From positions 106,892 through 170,891 of the forward strand of contig NZ_JASHIU010000005.1 of NCBI RefSeq assembly GCF_030733545.1: a stretch of DNA of 64,000 bases, read 5' to 3'. A program made the translations under genes and the position numbers. The notes beneath the pieces were generated by a model that saw only the letters and a list, made by a program, of their open reading frames with translations, was not told where the DNA came from and did no database searches. The stretch is from Oceanicaulis sp. MMSF_3324. Lineage in GTDB: Bacteria; Pseudomonadota; Alphaproteobacteria; Caulobacterales; Maricaulaceae. Of this stretch, positions 42,989 through 52,120 are shown in pieces (the first letter of the stretch is position 1; every line of letters starts with the position of its first letter).

Positions 42989-45900
42989 CTAGTGGCCGAG
43001 GCTCAGCGGATAGCGCAACTGGAAGCGCGCCGTATTGGCCTCGAAATCATCCTGGCCAATGCCGGACATGCCGACCGACAGTTCGAACACAGCCCCGTTC
43101 TGCAAGGTCGCGGCGATGCCGATCTCACCGTCTGCGCGCACATCGGATTCGCCGTTCATGAACGTCCCGGTCTCGCTGAGCAGGTCAGCCGGCTGGTAAT
43201 CCCAGACCGCCCGCAGTTTGGAGCGCAGTTCCCAACGGGCGCCGGACGCACTGTCCTGTCGCCAGATCAGTTCCGGACCCGCGGCCAGACGGCCCAGCGC
43301 AATGCTCTGACTGGGAATGGCGATGCCCAGGCTATCGGTATACCCGTCCTGCGTTTCCTCGAAATGCGTCAGCGTGGCTTGCGGACGCACCACGAAGGCG
43401 CCCCGGCCATACTCACCCGTGAGGTTGGCCTGGAGCATCCAGCGGTCCGTGTCGAACTCGTCCTCGTAAAGGCCGAGCGGATTGACCGTGTTCGAGCTCG
43501 TGCCATAGAGCGCCATGCTGTCCAGGATGACGCCATCCGCCACACGCCAGACCATGTAGGGACCGGCCATCCAGCCCTCCCCGTCCACGCGGGCGCCGGC
43601 AATCGCCCCGGCTTCCGCGAAGACCTCGCGTGCGGTTTCATCCATCCAATCGAGCTGCACCATGCCGCCGATCAGAAGGTCGTCGGAGACGGCCCAGTCA
43701 ACGCCCAGCTGGGCAACGCCGAAATCGCTTTCGGCGCGTTCACCGGCCCGGTTGTCGGTCACGCCCGACAGCTCGGCAGAAAGCCAGACATCCAGACGGC
43801 CCACATCGTCACGCATGTGCGACGGCATGCCCGGCGCATCGGAATGACGCGCCTTGGCCTGGTTGCGCGCCCCGGCCAGAGACGCGGTCAGGGACATGGA
43901 GTAACGACCGTCATCCATATTGGCCGAATACTCGCCGGCCCCCATGCCCTCGCGTGCGCTCAGGCGGGTGGACAGGTCCGGAGCGGAATCGATCAGACGG
44001 TCCGCGCGACGCAGCATGAAGTTGCGGATCGCCCGCTGGGTCGCCAGCTGGACCAAGTCCTCATCACGCACATTCTCGAAGGTGCAGACCAGGTTCTCAT
44101 TGGGATCAAGGTCAATCTGAATGGACCCGGTCTCCGCATTCACCTGTGAGCCGCCATCAAGATCACCCGTGCAGCTGATCGTCTCGACGCGCCAGCCCGC
44201 GGGCAGGTTTTGCGTCACGTCGACACGTCCGGATTCCAGTTCCTCGACGCGCGTCTGCGCCAGTCCGCTGACGGTCGTCAGAGCGAGATCATTGAACACG
44301 TCGACATTGGAACTGAAGCTGACATCCACATCTCCGGATATGCCCGACGGGGTGGTTGAAACCAGCTGAACCGTTCCGTTCTGCGTGGTCACGGTCAAGG
44401 TCACGGGGATGATGGCGATCACGACCTCTTCGGTCGCCATCGGCGCGGACAGGCCCGAGCGCGATGCGCTTGAACTGCCCGATACCGTTGTAAAGACAGT
44501 CACGTCGCCCTGATAGAGGCCCGGATCGAGCTCTAGGGCCTTTTCGGTGACCCGAACCTGATAGTCAAAAGACCCCAGGCTGGGAATGACCCCATCGGAA
44601 ACGACAGGTTCAAGCCAGCCAACCGACACCCGCGATTGGAAAGGCAGTCGCGCCCTCCCCGGATTGGTGAGTGGCAAGGTGACGATCTGGCCGTTCGGAT
44701 TGCTATCGGACAGGTCGACGGTCACCGCGACCTCCTGAACCTCGCTGACCGCCTGGACGCTCAGGGTCGCTTCCGAACTTGGATTGCCCAACCCGTCCTG
44801 AACAGCGCCTTCGGCGACCGTCATCGTGATCTCGCCAACGGCTTCAGGCTGGATAGAGACCGTATACGTCTGGGAATCCACCCGGGTCAGACCCGTTGCC
44901 GTACCGTTTTCCACGGTCAAGGCGCTCGCCGACAGGTCCGAGACATCCTCATCAAAGGCGATGGTGAGGGTGAAGGCGCCCACCACCTCTTCTTCAGGGG
45001 TGGAGAGCGTTGGCGTCGGACCGGAATTGTCGAGTTCGATCCGGGACTCATCCGTGTTGGTCGGGCCTTCGCCGGCGAAGGCGTTATCCCAGACATCAAC
45101 GATATCCGATGGCAGGACCAGCTGGAGCTGAACCTCACCGTCCAGATTCGCAAGGTCGCCGCCGCTGGCGGTCACCTCATAAGACGCTTCGGATCCGGTC
45201 ACGGCAATGCTGACGCCGCTTGCCCCTTCAAGCGTGAAATCGGAGGCATCCACGCCAGTCACAGTCTCACTGAACTCAACCGTCCAGCTCAGTGCATCGG
45301 CCTTGGTCACAGGGTCCGTGCCCGCGACAATGTTTTCGATCACCGGAGCGATGGCGTCGGTGGCGACGGTCAGGGTATTGCTTTGCGCATTGGTCAGCCC
45401 CGCCGCATCCCGAACCGCATCCGCTTTCACCTTCAGCGTCACAGCATCGTTTGACCGAGGCGACACCGGCACGGTGTACTCTCGCGAAGACACCACGACC
45501 GGATCGCCAATTCGGGCATTTGTCGCCTCGATATCGTTCCGGGTGAAGCCGTTCACATCCTCGTTGAACTCGACCGTCACATTGAAGGTGGCGCCGACCG
45601 TATCCACGTCCGTGCTGAGCGTGGCGACAGGGGCCGTGTTATCAAGGCGGATCTCGGACTCATTCGCGCCGGTCGGCGCGCCGCCTTCATAGGTGTTGCC
45701 AGCCGCATCCTCGATGGCGCTGGCGTCCGAAATCGACAGAGCGATCACGCCTTCGAAATCGGCCAAGGCGCCGCCAGACGCCGTGATCTGATAGCTGGCG
45801 CCCGATCCCGACACGGACAGGTTCGCACCGACCCCGCCCGACAGGGCGAAAGCGGACCGGCTGACCCCCGTCACGGGTTCGGAGAACGTCACGGTCCAGA

Positions 45901-48900
45901 ACACGGTATCCAAGCTGGTCACAGCGGCCACGCCGCGCTGAATGCTGGACAGGGACGGCGCAGTTGAGTCGGTCTCAAACGTCAGGGTTTCGCTTTCAAG
46001 GTTTGCGTTGCCCAGGCTGTCGGTGACAGCATCGGCGGCCAAGGCCACAGTCAGCGTTCCGCTGGATCCCGGGGTCACGAGCACGGTGAATTCGTTCTCA
46101 CCCGCCGTTTGAAGCGCACTCACACTGGCGTTGGTCAGCGTGAAATCGGACAATTCAAGCCCTGTCACCGCCTCGTCAAAGGCCACGCGTACAGTAAACG
46201 GATCCGTGGCGTCGCCGGTGAGATCAGACGTCAGGGACGCTACCGGGCCAGTATTGTCGAGCAGATAGGTTTCGGCGCTCGAGGGCAGCCCGCCCGCAAG
46301 GTCATTGCCCGCCAGGTCTGCAATGGTGGGGTTCGACAATTGAAGCGCTACGACACCGTCATATTCGGCCAGATCGCCGCCAGATACAGTCACCTGGAAC
46401 AGCTCGCCCGATCCGGCCACGCCACTGACGACAGCGGTCGTCCCAGACACGGCGAAGTCGGACGCATCCAGGTCCACGACTGCTTCACTGAAGTCCAGAA
46501 GCCAGGTCAGGGAATCCGCATCTGTGCGTTCATCCGCCGGGGTGGCCCGGCTGACCACGTCCAGGGTCGGCGCCGTCGTGTCCGCCGGCTGCACATCATC
46601 AGTCGTGATGGTGCCGGTCCCCGTCGCGTCGCCGATCGCTGCATTGGAGGGGTTGGACAAGGTCAGGGTAACCGTCTCATCAGGCTCGATCACGCCATCG
46701 CCGGACACAACCACGGAAACAGTCTGGGTCGTCACCGACGGATTGAAGGTCAGGGTGCCAGTGGCGGCCGTATAGTCGCTCCCGGCCGTGGCGGTGCCAT
46801 CGGAGGTGGCGTAATCCACCGTCACGGTTTGCGAGGAGGCCGGCGCGAGCGTCACCGTAAAGGTCAGGTTCGCTGTCCCTGCATCGCCCTCGGTCACGCT
46901 GGGATCATCCACGGTCAGGGAGGGCTGGGTGGCCGTCAGCGTCGCGGATGCCGTTCCCGAATTGCCTACGCTGGACGTCAGGGCGCCCGACGTGTTCGCC
47001 AGAGAGCCTGCCGAACTCGGGGTCACGTCGGCGGACACCGTACAGCTCGCTCCTGTAGTGACCGACCCGCCTGTGTAAGTAATCGCGCCAGCGCCGCCGG
47101 TCGCGGTCAGCGTGCCGCCGGTGCAGGTGGTGCTGGCGTTCGGTGTTGTCGCAACCGTCAGGCCCGCAGGCAGATTATTGGTGAAATCAAGCGAGGTTGC
47201 AGTCAGAGACACAGCGCTGTTGTCGATGGTGAAAGTCATCGTCGACGTGCCGCCCGTCAGCACGGAGGACGGTGAAAACGCCACCGAGAACGCCGGCACA
47301 TCCGTCTCCTTGACGACCGTGTCCGGCGAGCTCTGGTTCGTCACATTGCCTGCATCATCGGTCAGCGTCGCCGTAAGGGTGAGAGTCCCGTCGCCGAGGC
47401 TCGACACGTTCACGGTCACATCCTGGGTCGCTGTGGTAATCGCCGCCGTGCCCGTTACCGGAGCGCCGCCGCCTGAAGAGCTGATGGAATAGGCGTAGGT
47501 CGTTCCCACTTCCGCGGTGGTGAAGCGGATGTCGGTAGACGTCTCATTGGCCTGTATGATCTGTGAATCCACAAACGCCACGTTAAAGGCGGGTGGCGCG
47601 GTGTTATCCACCGTATGGGCGGCGCCGGACGTATAGGCGTTCGGTCCGGAGTTGCCCGACGCATCCTGAATATTGGTGGCCGCATCAAGATCCAGCCGGA
47701 TCGTGCCGTCGCCGCTGATGGTGTTCACGGTCACGGTGATCGTGGTTCCGGTCGCGGACGAGACGGACGCAATGCTGCCCGAAGCGGTGCCCGTCGTGGT
47801 CAGCGAAAAGTCATCGGTCGAGATGTTCTGGGCGGCCTCGGAAAAGGTCACCGTGAAATCGACACTCGTCGCATTACCAGCGGGAGAGCCGGAAATGGCG
47901 ATCGAGTTGACCTGCGGCGGCTGGGATTCCTTGGTGGTGGTGTCCGTCGCGGCAGAGCCGGCATTGCCGGCGCCATCGGTCAGGGTGACAGACAGGGTCA
48001 GCGTGCCATCGCCCAGACCGCTGACATCAATGCCGGTGATCTGGTCTGTCGCCCCCGAGATCGTCCCCGACCCGGTGACGTTCGTGCCGCCGCCCGAAGA
48101 GGAAATGGTGTAGTTATAAGCCGCGCTTACTTCGGCGCCGGCGAAGGTGAAGGAGGCCGCGCCTTCATTGCCCGAGTTCACCGGATCCTGGTCGAGGGTG
48201 ACCGAATAGCCCGACGGGGCGGTGTTATCGAGGGTGTAGGTCTCGTCGGTCGACGGTTCGGTATTGGGCAGGGCGTTGCCCGCCGAGTCCGCGATCGAGG
48301 GCGAGGCGGCATAATTCAGACCGACCGTGCCGTTATAAGAGGCGAGATCGCCGCCCGACACCGTGATGTCGATGCTCGTCCCGCTGGCTGCTGACACGCT
48401 CTGAACGGTTGCGCTCGTGCCCGTCACGACGAAATCGGACGTATCCACGCCGCTCACCGTCTCGGAGTAATTGGCGGTGAAGACCAGCGTGTCGGCTGAT
48501 GTCAGGGCGCCAGCCGGCGTATCGCGCACGAACGATGTGGTGGAAGGCGCCGTGCCGTCACGCGTGAACACTTCACGCACGCCGGTCGGCGTCGTGCTGG
48601 AAAGCGCGTTGCCGGCCGTGTCGGTGATGCCATGCCCGCCATTGAGGCTGATGGAGAAATCCCCTTCGCCTGACAAGGCGCCAAGTTGCACATTGATCTG
48701 GGTCGCACTGCTGGTTCCGTAGCTGGACACAGAGCCCGCCGCCGTCCCCGACACATTCTGGAAGGCATAGTCCGCCTGGTTGGACCCGGCGACCGCCTCT
48801 GAATACGTCACCCGGAAAGCGGCATTGGCCGTGGCGGTTCCGATTGTCTGCCCTGTGGGCGTCAGCCGGGTGATGGAATTGATGTCCGGCGCTGTGGTGT

Positions 48901-50098
48901 CGAGGGTGATCGACAGCCCGCTGGAGGCGGAAGACACATTGCCGACCGAATCTGTCGCTGTCGCCGTGATCGTGTGCGTCCCTTCCGTCAGGGCGCTGCC
49001 CGCCGTCACGCTCCAATTGCCCGAACCATCCGCCGTCGCCGAACCGATGGCGCCATCAACGCTGGAACTCACATTGATGGTCGCATTGGCTTCCGACGTC
49101 CCGGTGAAAGTCGGCGTGGTGTCATTGGTGATATCGTCCGCAGAGCTGGCGCCCGTATCAGACCCGGCCGCCAGGTCGGGCGTGGACGGCGCCGCCGGTG
49201 CGGTATTGTCGACCGTATAGCTCTCATTGGCGCCCGTGGGCGTGGTGTTGGTCAGGGCGTTGGGAGAGGTCGCCTGGTCTGTAATGTTCTGCCCGCCAGC
49301 GAAGCCGAGGCTCACCGTACCCGTATAACCAGCCAGATCACCGCCGGAGATGGTTACGTCATAGCTTGAGGACGTCACCGTGCTGACATTGCTGGGCCCA
49401 CCCGTGGTGCCGCTGGCGGTGAAATCGGTCGTGTCCACATTCTGCACGGGTTCGTCGAAGGTCACGCGGAACACGAGCGAGTCAGCGGCCGTCGTCGCGC
49501 CTGCCGGCGTCTGACGCACGACGGATGTCACACGCGGCGCCGTTGTGTCCGCTGCGGTAGGCGCATCAAAGGCGAAGGTATCGAAAAACGCGCTGTCAAA
49601 GCCGTTCGCCGATGTGCCGGTGATGATGACGTAATTGACATCGTTAAAGCCGGTATCGGTCAGCGTGAGGGTCTGGGTGCCGATGCTTGTAGTGAATGCC
49701 TGATACGCGACCTGGACATCGCTGACGTCATAGCCCCGAACCTCCAGGTTGATGCTGGCGATATTGTTGGCGAAATAAAAGGAATTGAAATCAAACTCAT
49801 CGCCGGAATAGTCGATTCTCACGGTCTCGTTTTGGTTAGCGCCAAGGCTGGCGACCGCATCGGAGGATCCGCTGCCTTCGTCACCATCGCCGATAAGCGG
49901 CGCCCCGCTGAAGGTGAAGGTAAACCCTGAATCCGTCAGGGGAGGCGTGATCAGCTCACCACCGGTGTTGTAGTTGTTGGCATCGAAGGTCGCTGTCGTC
50001 GGCGACCCCAGATCCTGCGCCAGCGCGTTAGCGTTGAAGAGGGCGGCCCCTGCGATAAACACAAGTCCGCTGATGAGCCGCTTTGTAAAATTAATCAT
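42989..50098 (-). CDS. Giant surface protein with Ig-like repeats and autotransporter barrel
   Basis: A 2369-residue exported protein (positions below count from a TTG nine bases earlier). The signal peptide ends near residue 31 (ALAQ). An N-terminal domain spans about 32-185. Repeated Ig-like units marked by DNTAP/DTTAP and SGGDLA.Y.G.V cover about 188-935. A DUF11-like domain with paired cysteines lies at about 938-1060 and a Calx-beta domain (VTEGDAGTAN, VDYATSDGTA) at 1062-1172. More, acidic Ig-like units run to about 1790, and a cysteine-paired domain near 1960-2012 is followed by a helical linker (2013-2050) and a C-terminal beta-barrel (about 2090-2372). It should be secreted and displayed by its barrel (type V-like) as an adhesin. 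It ends in LSLGH, not the usual aromatic residue. Confidence 0.9.
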   Translation of the reverse strand: MINFTKRLISGLVFIAGAALFNANALAQDLGSPTTATFDANNYNTGGELITPPLTDSGFTFTFSGAPLIGDGDEGSGSSDAVASLGANQNETVRIDYSGDEFDFNSFYFANNIASINLEVRGYDVSDVQVAYQAFTTSIGTQTLTLTDTGFNDVNYVIITGTSANGFDSAFFDTFAFDAPTAADTTAPRVTSVVRQTPAGATTAADSLVFRVTFDEPVQNVDTTDFTASGTTGGPSNVSTVTSSSYDVTISGGDLAGYTGTVSLGFAGGQNITDQATSPNALTNTTPTGANESYTVDNTAPAAPSTPDLAAGSDTGASSADDITNDTTPTFTGTSEANATINVSSSVDGAIGSATADGSGNWSVTAGSALTEGTHTITATATDSVGNVSSASSGLSITLDTTAPDINSITRLTPTGQTIGTATANAAFRVTYSEAVAGSNQADYAFQNVSGTAAGSVSSYGTSSATQINVQLGALSGEGDFSISLNGGHGITDTAGNALSSTTPTGVREVFTRDGTAPSTTSFVRDTPAGALTSADTLVFTANYSETVSGVDTSDFVVTGTSATVQSVSAASGTSIDITVSGGDLASYNGTVGLNYAASPSIADSAGNALPNTEPSTDETYTLDNTAPSGYSVTLDQDPVNSGNEGAASFTFAGAEVSAAYNYTISSSGGGTNVTGSGTISGATDQITGIDVSGLGDGTLTLSVTLTDGAGNAGSAATDTTTKESQPPQVNSIAISGSPAGNATSVDFTVTFSEAAQNISTDDFSLTTTGTASGSIASVSSATGTTITVTVNTISGDGTIRLDLDAATNIQDASGNSGPNAYTSGAAHTVDNTAPPAFNVAFVDSQIIQANETSTDIRFTTAEVGTTYAYSISSSGGGAPVTGTAAITTATQDVTVNVSSLGDGTLTLTATLTDDAGNVTNQSSPDTVVKETDVPAFSVAFSPSSVLTGGTSTMTFTIDNSAVSLTATSLDFTNNLPAGLTVATTPNASTTCTGGTLTATGGAGAITYTGGSVTTGASCTVSADVTPSSAGSLANTSGALTSSVGNSGTASATLTATQPSLTVDDPSVTEGDAGTANLTFTVTLAPASSQTVTVDYATSDGTATAGSDYTAATGTLTFNPSVTTQTVSVVVSGDGVIEPDETVTLTLSNPSNAAIGDATGTGTITTDDVQPADTTAPTLDVVSRATPADERTDADSLTWLLDFSEAVVDLDASDFAVSGTTAVVSGVAGSGELFQVTVSGGDLAEYDGVVALQLSNPTIADLAGNDLAGGLPSSAETYLLDNTGPVASLTSDLTGDATDPFTVRVAFDEAVTGLELSDFTLTNASVSALQTAGENEFTVLVTPGSSGTLTVALAADAVTDSLGNANLESETLTFETDSTAPSLSSIQRGVAAVTSLDTVFWTVTFSEPVTGVSRSAFALSGGVGANLSVSGSGASYQITASGGALADFEGVIALSISDASAIEDAAGNTYEGGAPTGANESEIRLDNTAPVATLSTDVDTVGATFNVTVEFNEDVNGFTRNDIEATNARIGDPVVVSSREYTVPVSPRSNDAVTLKVKADAVRDAAGLTNAQSNTLTVATDAIAPVIENIVAGTDPVTKADALSWTVEFSETVTGVDASDFTLEGASGVSIAVTGSEASYEVTASGGDLANLDGEVQLQLVLPSDIVDVWDNAFAGEGPTNTDESRIELDNSGPTPTLSTPEEEVVGAFTLTIAFDEDVSDLSASALTVENGTATGLTRVDSQTYTVSIQPEAVGEITMTVAEGAVQDGLGNPSSEATLSVQAVSEVQEVAVTVDLSDSNPNGQIVTLPLTNPGRARLPFQSRVSVGWLEPVVSDGVIPSLGSFDYQVRVTEKALELDPGLYQGDVTVFTTVSGSSSASRSGLSAPMATEEVVIAIIPVTLTVTTQNGTVQLVSTTPSGISGDVDVSFSSNVDVFNDLALTTVSGLAQTRVEELESGRVDVTQNLPAGWRVETISCTGDLDGGSQVNAETGSIQIDLDPNENLVCTFENVRDEDLVQLATQRAIRNFMLRRADRLIDSAPDLSTRLSAREGMGAGEYSANMDDGRYSMSLTASLAGARNQAKARHSDAPGMPSHMRDDVGRLDVWLSAELSGVTDNRAGERAESDFGVAQLGVDWAVSDDLLIGGMVQLDWMDETAREVFAEAGAIAGARVDGEGWMAGPYMVWRVADGVILDSMALYGTSSNTVNPLGLYEDEFDTDRWMLQANLTGEYGRGAFVVRPQATLTHFEETQDGYTDSLGIAIPSQSIALGRLAAGPELIWRQDSASGARWELRSKLRAVWDYQPADLLSETGTFMNGESDVRADGEIGIAATLQNGAVFELSVGMSGIGQDDFEANTARFQLRYPLSLGH

Positions 50099-50332
50099 GT
50101 CCCCCAACGCGCCCGAGCGCGCCCTTCGCTAGTGCTGGCCCGCGCACCATAAATAGACTTACGGGACTTGAAAATCCCCTATTAGCCGAAACCCCCGACA
50201 CCACCGCAGGCCGGAACCCACTGAATTTTATAAATTCTTAATGATTTTGGCGCGGTCACGCGCAACCAACCGCCTCAAATAATTCAACAGTGAGTTGAAA
50301 CGGGGATGCATTACAAGAACCGTTCAAGCGGC

Positions 50333-50626
50333 TCAGTCCAGATCAAGATCGGCATCATCATCGCGACGCTGACGCTCATGCTCGAGCCCCATGCCGACAG
50401 CGATCCCGGCCCCGGCCGCATCGCGTGGGGTCACATTCGGGCGGGTGCCGCGCATGAGAAACTTGTAAAGCGCGACGGGGGCCAGAACGGCGCCGACGGC
50501 AAAGAGCGCAAACACGCCCCAGCCCATCAGCCCCACCGGCTCGATCTGCAAGAGCACGGCCAGCAGAACAACCAGAAGCGCGCCCGACAGGACCAGCGCC
50601 AGTATGCGGGTGAAAAATCGCGTCAT
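50333..50626 (-). CDS. Small membrane protein of unknown function
   Basis: A 97-residue protein with two membrane helices (about residues 8-28 and 34-55), a short basic loop and a glycine-rich then strongly charged C-terminus ending in alternating Asp/Leu (RRDDDADLDLD). No family recognised. It lies 60 bp after the ABC ATPase gene on the same strand and could be co-transcribed with it. Confidence 0.65.
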   Translation of the reverse strand: MTRFFTRILALVLSGALLVVLLAVLLQIEPVGLMGWGVFALFAVGAVLAPVALYKFLMRGTRPNVTPRDAAGAGIAVGMGLEHERQRRDDDADLDLD

Positions 50627-50687
50627 GAGGCCAGACTAACGCGGTTAACGCGAATTGGCTTCAATTTTCAGGTGGTCGAATTGCAGA

Positions 50688-51650
50688 TCAGGCGCTTTTC
50701 TGCGCATCCGCCTGATAGGTCAGCGCCAGGAAGACATCCTCGAGATCCGGCTCTTCGGTGCGCAGATCGGCGATGCGCTGACCCGAAGCGCGATAGGTCT
50801 CGATCATGTCCGCCACCGAGGCTTCGCCGAATGTGAAGGTGATGGCGAGCGAGCCGTCCGGACGGATCACCGCTTCCTGCTGTTCGAACCCGGCGGGGAC
50901 CGCCTTGAGCGGTTCGACCGGCTCGATCACCAGCGTCTTGCGATCCATGCGTTTAAGCAGGTCCGCCTTGGGTTCGCACGCAACGACTTCGCCGTGATTG
51001 ACGATGGCGATCTGGTCGCACAGTTCCTGAGCTTCCTCGAGATAGTGCGTCGTCAGCACGATCGTCACGCCCAGCTTGTTGAGCTCCAGCACATATTCCC
51101 AGAGCTGGCGGCGCAATTCGATATCCACGCCCGCCGTCGGCTCGTCGAGCACCAGCACGGGCGGATTGTGCACCAGCGCCTTGCCCACCAGCAGGCGGCG
51201 CTTCATCCCGCCCGACAGCTGGCGCACATAGGCATCGCGCTTGTCTTCCAGCCCCAGCGCTTTGAGGATCTCTTCAGAGCGCCGCTCGGCCTTGGGCACG
51301 CCGTAAAAGCCCGCCATCAGCTCCAGCGTTTCATAGGGCGTGAAGAACACGTCCATGTTCAGCTCTTGCGGCACCACGCCGATGGCGGCGCGGGCCTGGC
51401 GCGGATTCTTGTCGATATCCAGCCCCCAGATCTTCGCCGTGCCTTCAGACTTGGTCACAAGGCCCGCAAAGATATTGATGAAGGTGGATTTGCCCGCCCC
51501 GTTCGGCCCCAGAAGCCCGAAGATCGAGCCGCGCGGGATTTGCAGGTCCACACCCTTGAGCGCCTCCTTGGCGGGCGCGCCCTTGCCGCCGGGATAGGTC
51601 TTCTTCAGACCATAGGCTTCAAGGGCGAATTCGGGTTGGGCGTGTGACAT
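50688..51650 (-). CDS. ABC-2-type transporter ATP-binding protein
   Basis: A 320-residue ABC ATPase of the drug/polysaccharide exporter (CcmA/NatA-like) class. Walker A is GLLGPNGAGKST (about residues 47-58), the signature is LSGGMKRRLLVGKAL, Walker B is PVLVLDEPTAGVD and the H-loop is TTHYLEEA. A C-terminal extension (about 225-320) is typical of this class. The ATG at 51650 gives the normal length. No ABC-2 permease gene is adjacent, which is unusual; the small two-helix protein downstream is not an obvious substitute. Confidence 0.88.
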   Translation of the reverse strand: MSHAQPEFALEAYGLKKTYPGGKGAPAKEALKGVDLQIPRGSIFGLLGPNGAGKSTFINIFAGLVTKSEGTAKIWGLDIDKNPRQARAAIGVVPQELNMDVFFTPYETLELMAGFYGVPKAERRSEEILKALGLEDKRDAYVRQLSGGMKRRLLVGKALVHNPPVLVLDEPTAGVDIELRRQLWEYVLELNKLGVTIVLTTHYLEEAQELCDQIAIVNHGEVVACEPKADLLKRMDRKTLVIEPVEPLKAVPAGFEQQEAVIRPDGSLAITFTFGEASVADMIETYRASGQRIADLRTEEPDLEDVFLALTYQADAQKSA

Positions 51651-51699
51651 GGGCGAGCTCACGATCTGCAAGCGGAACGGGAGGATCACGCGTGCGCAA

Positions 51700-51728
51700 T
51701 TGACGCCTGCACACAGCGCGTCTTAAGA
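51700..51728 (+). promoter_or_regulatory. Predicted sigma-70-type promoter
   Basis: TTGACG (51700-51705), 17 bases and TTAAGA (51723-51728) form a plausible promoter for the zinc-finger gene, leaving a leader of about 90 bases. Confidence 0.4.
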
Positions 51729-51825
51729 CGGTGCGGACCCTAGCGGCGTGCGCGGGCCTCGTCCATGTCGCAACGCCGTCTATCTTCTTCAACCGGACCT
51801 TCTTTACAGACCGGCAGAGCGCACC

Positions 51826-52026
51826 ATGACCGACACCAACGCCTCCTCCCTGCCCGCCCCCGAAGTGATCGTGGTCGACCAGAAGCGCGTGATGTGCGAC
51901 GGCGGCGGCGGCGCTCTGGGCCATCCGCGCACCTGGTATGAAATGGGCGACGAGGATTTCGTCGAGTGCGGCTATTGCGACCGCCGTTTCGTGCTGCGCG
52001 GTTCGAAAGCCGACCCCAAGGCGTAA
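51826..52026 (+). CDS. Zinc-finger protein (zf-CHCC, NDUFS6-like)
   Basis: A 66-residue protein with the zf-CHCC pattern: VMCDGGGGALGHPRTWYEM followed by VECGYCDRRFVL, i.e. one Cys and one His in the first half and a CxxC knuckle in the second. It is the bacterial relative of the mitochondrial complex I NDUFS6 subunit and is widespread in Alphaproteobacteria. The ATG at 51826 gives the family length; the longer in-frame start at 51748 is unlikely. Confidence 0.88.
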   Translation: MTDTNASSLPAPEVIVVDQKRVMCDGGGGALGHPRTWYEMGDEDFVECGYCDRRFVLRGSKADPKA

Positions 52027-52120
52027 GCCTGCCCCGAATGTCATATTCGAATTCCGGTTTCGATTGATCCCGGAGACGGCCTCCCTATACCTGTGAGGAC
52101 CACAGCAAGGGGGGAGCGCA

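Noticed and set aside
42989..50098. Plus-strand frames of up to 397 codons inside the surface-protein gene
   Set aside because: They arise from the repetitive Thr/Ser/Gly codons read in antisense; no start signals or domains.
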